Assembly (NCBI GenBank): GCA_965115915.1
Contig: OZ220483.1
Span: 930,001-994,000 of the forward strand
Reading direction: 5' to 3'
Source of the DNA: G965115915 sp965115915
Lineage (GTDB): Bacteria; Pseudomonadota; Gammaproteobacteria; Eutrophobiales; Eutrophobiaceae
DNA length: 64,000 nt
Part shown: one piece after another, positions 7,092-17,098 of the stretch
How the letters are laid out: each line of letters begins with the position of its first letter
Numbering within the stretch: the first letter of the stretch is position 1
Made by a program: the position numbers and the translations under genes
Notes under the pieces: generated by a model
The model's input: the letters and a program-made list of their open reading frames with translations, nothing else
What the model was told of the DNA's origin: nothing
Databases searched by the model: none

Positions 7092-8473
7092 ACAGTGGCA
7101 CACATCTACAGACCGTTCACCATGTGCTGGTGGTGGAGGACGAGGCCGATTTTGCCAGGGCAGTCAAAAAATGCCTGTTACGGGCTGGTTTTGAGGCGAG
7201 TATTTCCGAGAATATCGGGCGTGCCAGACAGGCACTGTCTGCGCGTCCGCCGCACTTGCTGTTGTTGGATATGCGTCTGCCAGATGGCTCCGGTCTTGAA
7301 TTGCTACAGGAACTCAACCGGGACGAATCCATGTTGCCGGTACTGGTGATGTCCGCATACGGGGAATTGGAGGACGCGGTCTCTGCGATGAAGCTCGGTG
7401 CCCTGGATTACCTGCGGAAGCCTATCGATATGGATATGTTGCTGGAGCATGTGAAAAAACTGATTCAGCGGAGCTATCCGGGCAGCACATCGGGGGCATC
7501 GGTGCAGCGGGCGCCAAGGGCAAAGGCCGAGGTGCCGTTTCTGGGTGAGTGCCCTGAGCTCCAGGCGGTGCGTGCAGACGTTGCCCGCATTGCCGAGCTT
7601 TCACAGGGGCGGGCCGCTGCTTTGCCCAGTGTCCTGGTGCTGGGCGAGACAGGTACTGGAAAAGATGTGTTGGCGCGTCTGTTGCATATGCAGAGTTCCC
7701 GCAAAGAGCAACCCTTTGTACATCTGGACTGCGCGTCTTTGCCTAAAGATCTGATAGAGGCTGAACTTTTTGGCCATGAAAAAGGTGCCTTCACCGATGC
7801 TCACAGTATGCGGGTAGGACTGATTGAGTCGGCAGACCAGGGGGTGTTGTTTCTGGATGAGATAGGGGAACTGCCTCTGCCGTTGCAGGCCAAGTTGCTG
7901 GCGGTGCTGGAACGCAGGGTGCTGCGGCGCATTGGTGATATTCGGGAGCGACAGGTTTCCGCGTGGTTTATCGCGGCCACCAATCGAGACCTGAAGGTGC
8001 TGGTAGGGCACGGGGAATTCCGTGCGGATTTGTATTATCGGCTGAATGTCCTGAGCTTGGAGTTACCGCCGTTACGGGAACGTGGTGAGGATATTCTGTT
8101 GCTGGCGGAATACTTCGCGTTGCAGACTGCCAGTCATTATGGCCTGGGCGACAGGGTCCGTTTCAGTGCTGCTGCGAAGCAGTGTTTATTGCGGCACCTG
8201 TGGCCGGGCAATGTACGTGAACTCAAGCATTCTGTGGAACGGGCGGTATTGTTGAGTCAAGGGGAAACCATCGAACCGGACATGTTGGAAATGATCACTG
8301 CCGAGGCTACAGAGGTGCCATCGGAGGACGCCAGTCTGGATCTGAATCAGGCAGAAAAAAGGCTGATACAGCAGGCGCTTGATCGCACGTCCGGCAATGT
8401 GGCCCAGGCTGCCCGTGAATTGGGCATTACCCGTATGACTCTGCGCACACGCATGAAAAAACATGGCTTGTAG
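7088..8473 (+). CDS. Sigma-54-dependent response regulator, NtrC family
   Basis: A 461-residue activator in three parts. The receiver domain has the phospho-acceptor Asp at about 61 (LLLLDMRLPDGSG). The AAA+ domain has Walker A GETGTGKD at 186-193, the sigma-54 contact loop GAFTDA at 233-238 (a G-to-D variant of GAFTGA that I recall from other members of the family) and Walker B LFLDEIG at 254-260. The Fis-type helix-turn-helix is at the C-terminus (about 425-461). It is translationally coupled to the kinase. Two sigma-54 promoters with a shared palindromic upstream site stand just 5' of this pair, in front of the pqqA genes, so it is the best candidate activator of PQQ precursor production. 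That link is inference. Confidence 0.92.
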   Translation: MNSGTHLQTVHHVLVVEDEADFARAVKKCLLRAGFEASISENIGRARQALSARPPHLLLLDMRLPDGSGLELLQELNRDESMLPVLVMSAYGELEDAVSAMKLGALDYLRKPIDMDMLLEHVKKLIQRSYPGSTSGASVQRAPRAKAEVPFLGECPELQAVRADVARIAELSQGRAAALPSVLVLGETGTGKDVLARLLHMQSSRKEQPFVHLDCASLPKDLIEAELFGHEKGAFTDAHSMRVGLIESADQGVLFLDEIGELPLPLQAKLLAVLERRVLRRIGDIRERQVSAWFIAATNRDLKVLVGHGEFRADLYYRLNVLSLELPPLRERGEDILLLAEYFALQTASHYGLGDRVRFSAAAKQCLLRHLWPGNVRELKHSVERAVLLSQGETIEPDMLEMITAEATEVPSEDASLDLNQAEKRLIQQALDRTSGNVAQAARELGITRMTLRTRMKKHGL

Positions 8474-8517
8474 CAAGGCATTGAGCCCGTGGTCGCCATG
8501 TGGGACGGTGGGTATCC

Positions 8518-9894
8518 TTAGTGCAGTTTGATACGAGGGTGTACCCGACGTCTGAGCAGGCCGGAGAGGGTATGCAGCAGGGTCTGCAAGATACCCTGGC
8601 TGGTTACCTGATGGGATTTGTACAGCGACCAGTAAACCAGGCGGGCGATCAGCCCTTCGATGAATACGTTGCAGGAGAAGTAGCGGGCAATGCTTGCCAT
8701 CAGTTTTCCCACCGTGCTGTAACGGCTCAGATTGACCAGAGAGCCATAATCGACATAGCGGTATAGCGGTAGTGAATCGTCGCCGCGGAGGCGACGCTGC
8801 ATTGTGATGCAGAGCAACGCCGCCTGTTGATGCGCCGCCTGGGCACGCGGCGGGACAAACTGCGGCTGCGTGGTGTTTGCTTCCGGCGATGCCGCTACAC
8901 CATCGATGTGTTCCATAGGACAGGCTGCACAATCGCCAAAGGCGAAAATGTTTTGGTCCCGTGTAGTCCGCAGCGTGGGTCGCACCAATAGTTGATTCAG
9001 TCGATTGACTTCCAGTCCCTTGATCCGAGAAAGAAATTCAGGGGCTTTAATGCCGGCGGCCCAGACCTTGATCGTGGCTGGGATGAATTCGCCATCTGCG
9101 GTGTGCAATCCCTCATCGCTTACCCGAGCGATCTGTCTACCGGCATATAAACGGATGTCCATGCGACCGAGTTGGGCTTTTACTGCATCCGCCAGGCGTT
9201 CGGGCAGGGTGGGCAGGATACGGTTGCTGGAATCGACTATGCTGATCTTGATGTCGCGCTCAGGGTCGATGCCATCCAGGCCATAGCGCACAAGCTGGCG
9301 TGTGTATGTGTGCAGTTCGGCAGCCAGTTCTATACCGGTGGCGCCAGCCCCGACGATGGCGATCTCCATGCGCTTTCCATCGCCATCCTTGCGGTCATGC
9401 GTGTGTATCCGGCAGGCGTGTTCCAGCAGGTGCTGGTGGAAGCGTTCGGCACTTTCCCTGTGGTCCAGAAAATGGCAGTGCTTGTTCACGCCCGGTATAC
9501 CATAATCATTGGTAATGCTGCCAACTGCCAGTATCAGGGTATCATAGTGGAACGTTCTGCTTGGAATGTACTCGTGTCCCTCGGTGTTGCGTGTGGCCTC
9601 GGTAGTTATCTGTCGTTGCTGTCGATCGACCTGAGATACGCGTCCGAGCCGGAAGCGGTAGTGGTAGCAGTGTGCGTGTACCAGATAGCTGAGCGCGTCT
9701 TCGTGTGCGTCCAGGTTGCCCGCGGCGACTTCGTGCAGCAGCGGTTTCCAGATGTGTGTGGGGCTGGCATCGATCAGGGTCAACGCACAGTCCGTTCTCT
9801 TCCTCAGACGCCGCCCCAATCGGCTTATCAGTTCCAGACCGCCCGCACCGCCGCCCACCACCACAATGTGGTGAGGTTTCGACGGTTCAGGCAT
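8518..9894 (-). CDS. ndh: Type II NADH dehydrogenase (NDH-2)
   Basis: A 458-residue FAD flavoprotein that oxidises NADH and reduces quinone without pumping protons. The N-terminal FAD-binding motif is VVVGGGAGGLELISRLGR. The IWKPLLHEVAAG segment is typical of NDH-2, and the second dinucleotide motif is IAIVGAGATGIELAAELH. FAFGDCAACP follows near residue 305, and PPRAQAAHQQA near 350. The hydrophobic and basic C-terminus (about 410-458) fits membrane attachment. It is 23 bases downstream of the FKBP gene and convergent with the sigma-54 regulator. Confidence 0.9.
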   Translation of the reverse strand: MPEPSKPHHIVVVGGGAGGLELISRLGRRLRKRTDCALTLIDASPTHIWKPLLHEVAAGNLDAHEDALSYLVHAHCYHYRFRLGRVSQVDRQQRQITTEATRNTEGHEYIPSRTFHYDTLILAVGSITNDYGIPGVNKHCHFLDHRESAERFHQHLLEHACRIHTHDRKDGDGKRMEIAIVGAGATGIELAAELHTYTRQLVRYGLDGIDPERDIKISIVDSSNRILPTLPERLADAVKAQLGRMDIRLYAGRQIARVSDEGLHTADGEFIPATIKVWAAGIKAPEFLSRIKGLEVNRLNQLLVRPTLRTTRDQNIFAFGDCAACPMEHIDGVAASPEANTTQPQFVPPRAQAAHQQAALLCITMQRRLRGDDSLPLYRYVDYGSLVNLSRYSTVGKLMASIARYFSCNVFIEGLIARLVYWSLYKSHQVTSQGILQTLLHTLSGLLRRRVHPRIKLH

Positions 9895-9917
9895 GTCTCA
9901 ACGTATGGTGGTGGCGT

Positions 9918-10652
9918 TTACTCTGTAGCGGGGTCAAGGATTTGCAGTAACTCAATATCGAACAGCAACACTGCGTTGGGACCGATCAGCCCACCTGCAC
10001 CACGTTCCCCGTAAGCCAACTCGGGAGGCACGAATATACGCCATTTGGAACCGGTGGGCATCATCATCAGAGCTTCCTGCCAGCCTTGGATGACGCTGCC
10101 TACGCTCAGGTCAAGCGGGGTTCCTCGAGCGTAGGAGCTATCGAATTCGGTGCCATCCAGTAGTGTCCCTCGATAATGCACCCGGACCGCACTGAAGGGT
10201 TGTGGCTTGGGGCCGTCGCCCTGGCTCAGGATCTTGTACTGGAGTCCGCTTGCGGTAGTGATGACACCTTCCTGTTCCTTGTTTTTGGCGAGAAAGGTCT
10301 TGCCCTGTTCTCGATTCGCAGTGGTCATTTTTTCCTGATGATCTTTCTCTCTTTGTGCCATTATCTTCATAACTTCCTTTCTTTTTTCATCACTAATCCG
10401 GATATCACGCTGACGCAACACGTCTTCTATGGCCAGTAGAAAAGCCGCCGCGTCCAGTTGCTGCGCCTGGGGGGCGATGTTCTCGGCCAGCACCAACCCC
10501 AGCACATAGCTGATCTGTTGTTCCCGGGTTTGCAGTTTGGCATCTTCTGCGGCAAAGGCCAGTTGCGAACCGACTAACAGGCACGCAACCCATTTGAATA
10601 GGGATGTTTTCACAGCAGAGGTGTCTCGAATGAGGTGACGTTTTTTCATCAT
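9918..10652 (-). CDS. Periplasmic FKBP-type peptidyl-prolyl isomerase
   Basis: About 244 residues. A signal peptide ends near AFA-AEDA. An N-terminal helical dimerisation domain of the FkpA/Mip type follows (AKLQTREQQISYVLGLVLAE). The catalytic FKBP domain is at about 140-240, with VHYRGTLLDGTEFDSSYARG, VIQGWQEAL and ELAYGERG. FkpA/Mip proteins catalyse proline isomerisation and act as chaperones in the periplasm. The start is ambiguous between neighbouring ATGs at 10652 and 10649. I prefer 10652 because it begins with a basic stretch before the hydrophobic segment. Confidence 0.9.
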   Translation of the reverse strand: MMKKRHLIRDTSAVKTSLFKWVACLLVGSQLAFAAEDAKLQTREQQISYVLGLVLAENIAPQAQQLDAAAFLLAIEDVLRQRDIRISDEKRKEVMKIMAQREKDHQEKMTTANREQGKTFLAKNKEQEGVITTASGLQYKILSQGDGPKPQPFSAVRVHYRGTLLDGTEFDSSYARGTPLDLSVGSVIQGWQEALMMMPTGSKWRIFVPPELAYGERGAGGLIGPNAVLLFDIELLQILDPATE

Positions 10653-10840
10653 CGCATATTTATCTGTAAATGCCAAGCGTAATGGGGGTGGATGCGTCGG
10701 GTTTTTGATTTAACGGTGCCATATGGACCGTGGGACGGCATTTCAAGCTTAGCGATGCGGAAGATCGACAGGCGCCGATGATCAGGAACCACCTGTCTCG
10801 ATCTGTGCTGTGAGTGGGAAAAACGGACTCTGTGCAGGCT

Positions 10841-10927
<87 letters not shown>

Positions 10928-11053
10928 TTGCAAGCGGCACGGGGAACAGGACTGTATACCCTGGGTAAGCCGGTGTCAATGTGTCGCCCTGGCTCGTTGT
11001 GTGTCAGCCTGTCCGGTAACGGCTACTGGCACCGCAGAGCTGACAAGGGGTGT

Positions 11054-11806
11054 TTAAGCTCGGTTGGAGAGGAACGGTTTGTGGCGGCGGATCTCATACA
11101 ACATGATGCCGCAGGCGACGGAGACGTTCAGATTCTTTACTGTGCCAAACATGGGAATGTGTACAAGGTTGTCGCAGAGCTGACGTGTGTTGTGGCGCAG
11201 CCCGGTTGCTTCATTGCCCAGGATCAGAGCTAATGGCAGGTGTATTTCCTGCGCGTACAGCTCGGTGGCAGTGTCATCACCGGTACCGAGCAACCAGTAT
11301 CCAACTTGCCGCAACTGTTTCAGACAGCGAGACAGATTGCTCACCTGCAGTACCGGTACTTGTGCCAGTGCCCCGGAGGCCGCCTTTGCGACTGCCGCCG
11401 TCAGTTTGGCGGACCGACTGCGCGGGATGATCACCGCATCTACCCCGGTAGCGTCGGCACAGCGGACACAAGCCCCGAGATTGCGCGGGTCCTGCACCTG
11501 ATCCAGCACCAGCAGTAGCCGTTGATTGGGTGATGCGAGCAGGGCAGGAAAATCCAAAACGGCATCTTGCGGCCAGGTGTATTCCAGAACGACCCCCTGA
11601 TGGCGCACATGGCTGCTTAGCTGATTCAGTTCCTGACGAGACACCTCCAGGTAATGGATGTTACGTTGCCGTGCCAGCATCTGCAGTTCACGCAGTGCGG
11701 TGGAGCGGGTCTCGCGGATAAACCAAAGTGCGGATATTCTGCTCCGGGCATCTTTCAGGATCGATGTACAACTGCGTACGCCACAGACCACCTGTCGGTC
11801 GTTCAT
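11054..11806 (-). CDS. rlmB: 23S rRNA (guanosine-2251-2'-O)-methyltransferase
   Basis: A 250-residue SpoU-family (SPOUT) methyltransferase. The N-terminal substrate-binding domain is followed by the three knot motifs: LDQVQDPRNLGACVRCADATG-type motif 1 near residues 105-125, LILGNEATGLR (motif 2) and IPMFGTVKNLNVSVA (motif 3). RlmB methylates G2251 in the peptidyl-transferase P-loop of 23S rRNA. It abuts the rnr gene with no gap, as in many gammaproteobacteria where rnr and rlmB form one operon. Confidence 0.93.
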   Translation of the reverse strand: MNDRQVVCGVRSCTSILKDARSRISALWFIRETRSTALRELQMLARQRNIHYLEVSRQELNQLSSHVRHQGVVLEYTWPQDAVLDFPALLASPNQRLLLVLDQVQDPRNLGACVRCADATGVDAVIIPRSRSAKLTAAVAKAASGALAQVPVLQVSNLSRCLKQLRQVGYWLLGTGDDTATELYAQEIHLPLALILGNEATGLRHNTRQLCDNLVHIPMFGTVKNLNVSVACGIMLYEIRRHKPFLSNRA

Positions 11807-13957
11807 TTATGTTTCCAGCAACTCAAAGTCGATCCGTTTGCTGTCGATGGCAACCTGTGCAACTCGTACCCGGATCGGCTCTGCCAGACGGAAGTTTCTT
11901 CCGTGGCGTTCGCCATGCAGACAGTGGCGAGTGCTGTCATAGTGGTAGTAATCCCTCGGCAGGGAGCTGACATGCAGCAGGCCTTCGACGTACAAATCGT
12001 CAAGTTCGATAAACAGCCCGAAGGCGGTCACGGCAGTGATCCGACCGCTGAAATCATCGCCCACATGTCGTTTCAGATAGATGCATTTCAGACGCTGTAT
12101 CGCATCGCGTACGCATTCTTCCGCCCGGCGCTCTGTCATTGAGCAGTGTGTTCCGGCGTCGCGCATGAAATTTTGATCATACGAGAAATCATGTGCCTTT
12201 CCTCCGGCCAGCAGGTGACAAATAGCACGGTGTATCAGCAGATCCGGATAGCGTCGTATCGGTGAAGTGAAGTGGGTGTATGTTGCAAAGCCAAGCCCGA
12301 AATGGCCGATATTGTCTGAACTATAAGTGGCAATTGGCATGCTGCGTAACAGGACCATCTCGATCAGGTGTTGGTCATCACGTCCCTGCACCTGTTGCAT
12401 CAGTTGGGAGTAATCTGCTGTGTCAGGTTGTTCCCCACCTTCCAGTCGCAGAGAAAATTCGCCAAGAAAATCACGCACCGACTGCAGATCCTCCGGTTTC
12501 GGTCCAGGATGCACACGATACAGGGCAGGCATGTTGTTACGCTGCAGGTAGTCTGCCGCCGCCACGTTGGCGGCAAGCATGCATTCTTCCACAAGCCAGT
12601 GGGCGGCATTACGGTGTAGCGGATGCAATGCCTTGATTTGTCCGGAGGCATCAAATTCGAACTCTGTCTCCAGTGCAGAGAATTCGATCAAGGCCTTCGT
12701 GCGGCGATGATCGCGCAATTTACAGGCCAGTTCATAGAGTTGATCCAATGCGGGCAGAATAGTTTTGTACGTTGCTCGCATGGAGGCGTCTTGTTCAGCG
12801 ACTATTGCGGCTGCCTGTTCGTAGATCAGTCTTGCCCGGGAGCGGATCACCGCCCGGCAGAAGTGGTATTCCAGCATTTCTCCGTGTGCGTCGAATTCCA
12901 GAACACAGTTTAGTGTCAGGCGCTCTTCTTCGGGACACAAAGAGCAGAGCGTATTGGAAAGAAGTTCTGGCAGCATCGGCAGGGTCCGTCGTGGGAAGTA
13001 CACCGAAGTCCCGCGTAGCCAGGCTTGCTGGTCCAGCACCGATTCCGGCTTTACATACCAGCAGACATCCGCAATAGCAACATGCAGACGCCAACCTGTT
13101 CCGTGTTGTTCACAAAACAACGCGTCATCGAAATCACGTGCGGACTTTCCGTCTATAGTGACAAAGTCCAGATCGCGCAGATCTCGTCGTATGTTGCATT
13201 TTTCATTATCCATCGCGGGTGACAACATGCGCAGTTCCGATTTCAGTTCGTCCGGCCAGTCAAAGGGTAGTTGGCTGGCGCGTATTGCGATGTCCACGGC
13301 CAGATCGGTATTCATCGCGTTATCGCCGATGACTTCCATGACCTTGCCCATAGGTGGCATGTGCGAGTTGGGTTGACTGACAATACGTACATTGACAAAC
13401 TCTCCGGGGCGTGCATTTCCCTCATCACCTTTTGCGATCAGCACGTCCTGATGCAGGCGTTTGTTGTCCGGTATCACAAATGCGCCGTGTTTTTCACGAT
13501 AAAAACGACCAACTATGGTCTGATTGGCGCGTTCCAGTACCTCGACCACATTGGCGTGGGTTTTTCCTCGGCGTGTGTTCCGTGCGATGCGCACAGCGGC
13601 ATGGTCGCCGTGGAGCAGGCATTTCATTTCTTTCACAGGAAGAAAAAGATCATCGCCACCACCATCCGGTCGTAGAAAACCATAGCCATCTGGGTGAGCC
13701 AGAACCCTGCCGCAGATCACATCCATCCTGTGAGGCAGGCCGAAGTTGTTTTTGCGATCCTTGATCAAGCTCCCGTCTCGAATCATTGTGGACAGGTGCT
13801 TTTCCAGTGCGCGTCGCTGGCTTTTGCCGGCAACATCAAAATATGAGGCCAAGTCTTCTTCGGATACCGGAGCGTCTTGCCCTTCAAGCCATTTCAGTAT
13901 GGATGTACGTTCAGGCATCGCACTGGCCTGTTTCCGTTTGTCGGAGTGTTTTTTCAT
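11807..13957 (-). CDS. rnr: Ribonuclease R
   Basis: A 716-residue 3'-5' exoribonuclease of the RNB family. In order: an N-terminal winged-helix region, cold-shock domains (LAHPDGYGFLRPDGGGDDLFLP near 90), the RNB catalytic domain with the metal-binding run SARDFDDALF near 275, and a C-terminal S1 domain. It ends soon after the S1 domain, so it lacks the long Lys-rich tail of the E. coli enzyme (about 813 residues). That tail helps the enzyme unwind duplex RNA and bind partners, so this form may be less dependent on trans-translation factors. Confidence 0.93.
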   Translation of the reverse strand: MKKHSDKRKQASAMPERTSILKWLEGQDAPVSEEDLASYFDVAGKSQRRALEKHLSTMIRDGSLIKDRKNNFGLPHRMDVICGRVLAHPDGYGFLRPDGGGDDLFLPVKEMKCLLHGDHAAVRIARNTRRGKTHANVVEVLERANQTIVGRFYREKHGAFVIPDNKRLHQDVLIAKGDEGNARPGEFVNVRIVSQPNSHMPPMGKVMEVIGDNAMNTDLAVDIAIRASQLPFDWPDELKSELRMLSPAMDNEKCNIRRDLRDLDFVTIDGKSARDFDDALFCEQHGTGWRLHVAIADVCWYVKPESVLDQQAWLRGTSVYFPRRTLPMLPELLSNTLCSLCPEEERLTLNCVLEFDAHGEMLEYHFCRAVIRSRARLIYEQAAAIVAEQDASMRATYKTILPALDQLYELACKLRDHRRTKALIEFSALETEFEFDASGQIKALHPLHRNAAHWLVEECMLAANVAAADYLQRNNMPALYRVHPGPKPEDLQSVRDFLGEFSLRLEGGEQPDTADYSQLMQQVQGRDDQHLIEMVLLRSMPIATYSSDNIGHFGLGFATYTHFTSPIRRYPDLLIHRAICHLLAGGKAHDFSYDQNFMRDAGTHCSMTERRAEECVRDAIQRLKCIYLKRHVGDDFSGRITAVTAFGLFIELDDLYVEGLLHVSSLPRDYYHYDSTRHCLHGERHGRNFRLAEPIRVRVAQVAIDSKRIDFELLET

Positions 13958-13977
13958 GTTATCTGGTGCCCGAGAAC

Positions 13978-14757
13978 TCAGGATGGCACAGGTATGGCTT
14001 TGTCCGGAGATAGGCCGCCAGTTTTGTTATACAGATGGAAAACCTCATCGATAGGACCTGTCTGGATCAGTTTTCCTCTTTCGAGCAGGATGCCTTTGTT
14101 GCAAAACCGTTGCAGGAGTGGTTGATTGTGGCTGGACATGAGTAATACGCCACTGCGGTCCAGAAAATCCGACAGGCGCTTTTCGGCACTCATCATCATG
14201 GCCCGGTCACTGACATTGACGTTTTCATCCATTAGCAGGATATCCGCAGTCAGCGCGGTGGCAGTGGCGAAGGCCAGCCGTTGTGCCATGCCGGCGGAAT
14301 AGGTGCGAATGGGCATATAGATGTATTTTCCCAACCCGGTATAGTCGATGATCTCATCAACATGTTGTTCGATCTCCTGTTGTGTGGCTCCCAGCAGCAT
14401 GCCGTGCATCATGATATTTTCCAGCCCGGTCGCTTCCGGATCTGTGCCCAGCGAGGAGTTCAGTAGCGGGAATATCTTTCCACGAACATCCAGCTTGCCG
14501 CTGGAAGGTGTGTAGATACCAGCCAACACCCGGAGCAGAGTGGATTTTCCGGCACCGTTGTGTCCGATTAGCCCGACCCTGTCACCTTGATCAAGACTGA
14601 AGCTGATCGCTTGCAGTGCCTTGACGACCGGTATACGTTCCTTTTCCGAAAACAGTCCACCGGTAGTTTGGGAGAGGAGTTTTTTCTTGAGAGATTGGTA
14701 GTTTATGCCAATAATAGGATAGTCCAGCGATATCTCTTCTGCCTGTATGATATGCAT
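13978..14757 (-). CDS. Polysaccharide ABC exporter, ATPase (Wzt-like)
   Basis: A 259-residue ABC ATPase of the O-antigen/teichoic acid export type. It has Walker A GHNGAGKST, signature TYSAGMAQRLAFA and Walker B ILLMDEN, followed by VNVSD where DEVLAVGD is usual. Wzt proteins that read a polymer's terminal group carry an extra C-terminal sugar-binding domain. This one lacks it, so it resembles exporters of unmodified polymers or of capsule. Three bases separate it from the permease gene upstream. Confidence 0.85.
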   Translation of the reverse strand: MHIIQAEEISLDYPIIGINYQSLKKKLLSQTTGGLFSEKERIPVVKALQAISFSLDQGDRVGLIGHNGAGKSTLLRVLAGIYTPSSGKLDVRGKIFPLLNSSLGTDPEATGLENIMMHGMLLGATQQEIEQHVDEIIDYTGLGKYIYMPIRTYSAGMAQRLAFATATALTADILLMDENVNVSDRAMMMSAEKRLSDFLDRSGVLLMSSHNQPLLQRFCNKGILLERGKLIQTGPIDEVFHLYNKTGGLSPDKAIPVPS

Positions 14758-14760
14758 CGA

Positions 14761-15552
14761 TTACAGCCAGTAGGGGAGGCGTTGTACCTTTTTCTGGTAT
14801 AGCAGGGTTGCCAGCACACCCAGTACCAGCAGCGAGAACAGACTGTAAAGCCATGATGTCAGCGCAGGCATGTCGCCTAACAACGGAGTGCGCAGCAGAT
14901 CAATATAGGAATAAAATGGATTCAGGAAGACAAGCATGTTGTTTTCGCCAAGCAGCCGGGGGAACCACATGATGGGTGTAATGAAAAACAGTACCTGTGT
15001 GAAGCTTTGAACTATTTGTTTTATATCACGGTAACGCAAGCCAATGATACTGAGTAGCACACCAATCATAAGCAGGTTCACCAGCACCAGCATCAGTCCT
15101 GGAATCACCATCAGCGCTACAAATCCGGGATTGATGTGAAATACCAGATACAGCGCGAAGATGATCACCGCATTGTGCAGAAACACAATCATGTGAACGG
15201 AGAGAAAGCGAAACAGTAGATCAAAGAAGTTGGTTTTGATGTCTCGCAGGTAGGCGCCTTTGATGATGAGCATCTCCGGGAATTCATTGATCATTGAGGA
15301 AAGTGTGGTCCAGAAGATGAATCCTATGCCGATGAAAGGCATATATTCCGCGACATTGGCCTTGAACAGTTTGCTATATACCAGTCCCAGGCAGACACAG
15401 AAGATGGCAGTGCTGAGAGTTGTCCAGAAAGGTCCTATTATCGAGCGCCGATAACGTAGCCGAATATCCTGCTTGGCGAAATACCACCAGACATCCATAT
15501 TGTTCAGTGAAGCGAGGATATCCCGCTTCAGCAGGATGGGTGTTGGTCGCAT
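14761..15552 (-). CDS. Polysaccharide ABC exporter, permease (Wzm-like)
   Basis: A 263-residue ABC-2 type permease. An amphipathic N-terminus with WWYFAKQDIRLRYRRSIIGPFW is typical of Wzm/KpsM proteins. Six membrane helices follow. It exports lipid-linked or capsular polysaccharide with the ATPase encoded directly downstream. The genes galU, a WbpM-type dehydratase and manC lie within 7 kb and would supply sugar nucleotides. Confidence 0.87.
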   Translation of the reverse strand: MRPTPILLKRDILASLNNMDVWWYFAKQDIRLRYRRSIIGPFWTTLSTAIFCVCLGLVYSKLFKANVAEYMPFIGIGFIFWTTLSSMINEFPEMLIIKGAYLRDIKTNFFDLLFRFLSVHMIVFLHNAVIIFALYLVFHINPGFVALMVIPGLMLVLVNLLMIGVLLSIIGLRYRDIKQIVQSFTQVLFFITPIMWFPRLLGENNMLVFLNPFYSYIDLLRTPLLGDMPALTSWLYSLFSLLVLGVLATLLYQKKVQRLPYWL

Positions 15553-15565
15553 GGCTCACCGTACA

Positions 15566-16984
15566 TCAGTGTGGATTCGCTTCATTCGTGTATTGTCTGC
15601 GCCATACCGTTCCCTCGGTCTTGTCCTCCAGGACCACCCCCATCGTATTGAGTTTATCGCGAATATGGTCGGCAGTCGTAAAATCTTTCTTCGCTCGTGC
15701 GTGCTCGCGTTTTTCTATCAGTCCCTGGATGATTCCCAATGCGTCATTGTCCCAGGAACCTTGCAAATACTGCTGTGGCTCCATCTGCAGTAACCCGAGA
15801 GTCCCGCCCATTTTTTTCAGTTGGGCCATTCCTGTTGCCCGCAGTGTGCTGTTGTGCCTGGGGTGCTTGAGTTCATTTTCCAGTTCATGCAGCACCGCTA
15901 TTGCCCTGGGAGTATTGAAATCATCATCCATGGCACTGAAAAAACGCTTTTCATAGTTGGCAAGCAATGCCGGCAAAGGGTTGGGCAAGGGGCGTTCATC
16001 TGGTGTATTGTCTCGCAGCGTGGTATACAGTCCGGAAAGGCTGGCCTGCGCTTCATCCAGATGGTCGATGGAATAGTTCAGTGGGCTGCGGTAATGGCTG
16101 GACAGGATAAAAAAGCGTACCGTTTCGCCATGGTAGCGCTGTAGTGTTTCCCGTAGTGTAAAGCAATTGTTCAGCGATTTGGACATTTTCTCTTCCTTGA
16201 CCCGGACAAAGCCGTTATGTACCCAGAAATTGGCAAACCGTTTTCCGCTGGTGCATTCGGATTGTGCGATCTCGTTTTCATGGTGCGGAAACTGCAGATC
16301 CTGTCCACCCCCATGGATATCGAACGATTCGCCCAGACAGTGAGTGGCCATGGCGGAGCATTCTATGTGCCAACCGGGTCGTCCTTCGCCCCATGGCGAT
16401 TCCCAGCAGGGTTCATTTGTTTTGGAGCGCTTCCACAATACAAAATCCAGCGGGTCGTCTTTGCCTTCCCGTGTCTTCACCCGAATGCCGGCGCGCAGTT
16501 CTTCCGGTTTTTTCCCGGACAGTTGTCCATAGGACGGGTAGCGGCTGATATCAAAACAGATGTCTCCATCATCTGCCTGGTAGGCATGTCCGGACTGTAG
16601 CAGCTTCTCTATCATGTGGATGATCTGTGGCATATGCTCGGTAGCTCGTGGTTCCTGATCTACCGGCAATACACCCAACTCTGTGGCATCTTCATGCATG
16701 GCATGAATATAGCGCTGCGTCAGATTGTCTATGGATTCGTGGTTTTCTCGTGCACGCTGAATAATTTTGTCGTCGATATCCGTTATATTGCGTACATAGT
16801 GCACATCGTAGCCGATGTTGCGGAGATAGCGCGCAATCATATCAAACACCACCATCACCCTGGCATGGCCTAGATGGCAATAGTCATACACTGTCATGCC
16901 GCAGACATACATGCGTATCTTTCCCGGCATCATCGGTACCAGGGGTTCTTCCTTACGGGTCAATGTGTTATAAATCTGGAGCAC
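15566..16984 (-). CDS. cysS: Cysteinyl-tRNA synthetase
   Basis: A 472-residue class I synthetase, the usual length. The zinc Cys lies in MYVCGMTVYD near residue 28, followed by the HIGH-type motif CHLGHARV near 37. The KMSKS motif is in EEKMSKSLNN near 268. The C-terminal DALR helical domain is present. It charges tRNA-Cys. It lies 13 bases upstream of the Wzm-like permease on the same strand and is divergent from ppiB. Confidence 0.96.
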   Translation of the reverse strand: MLQIYNTLTRKEEPLVPMMPGKIRMYVCGMTVYDYCHLGHARVMVVFDMIARYLRNIGYDVHYVRNITDIDDKIIQRARENHESIDNLTQRYIHAMHEDATELGVLPVDQEPRATEHMPQIIHMIEKLLQSGHAYQADDGDICFDISRYPSYGQLSGKKPEELRAGIRVKTREGKDDPLDFVLWKRSKTNEPCWESPWGEGRPGWHIECSAMATHCLGESFDIHGGGQDLQFPHHENEIAQSECTSGKRFANFWVHNGFVRVKEEKMSKSLNNCFTLRETLQRYHGETVRFFILSSHYRSPLNYSIDHLDEAQASLSGLYTTLRDNTPDERPLPNPLPALLANYEKRFFSAMDDDFNTPRAIAVLHELENELKHPRHNSTLRATGMAQLKKMGGTLGLLQMEPQQYLQGSWDNDALGIIQGLIEKREHARAKKDFTTADHIRDKLNTMGVVLEDKTEGTVWRRQYTNEANPH

Positions 16985-17098
16985 AATCGTCTTTCAGCGA
17001 TCAACAGCGCTGTATGCGTGGCGAGTTTGAAGCTGGATGGCAACGGTGATTCAAAAGTATTAAGGTGTGCAATGGGGAAAACCGGGAGGCTGCCGATT

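Noticed and set aside
8186..8932. A 248-codon minus-strand frame over the end of the sigma-54 regulator and ndh
   Set aside because: It crosses two well-supported genes and has no family match.
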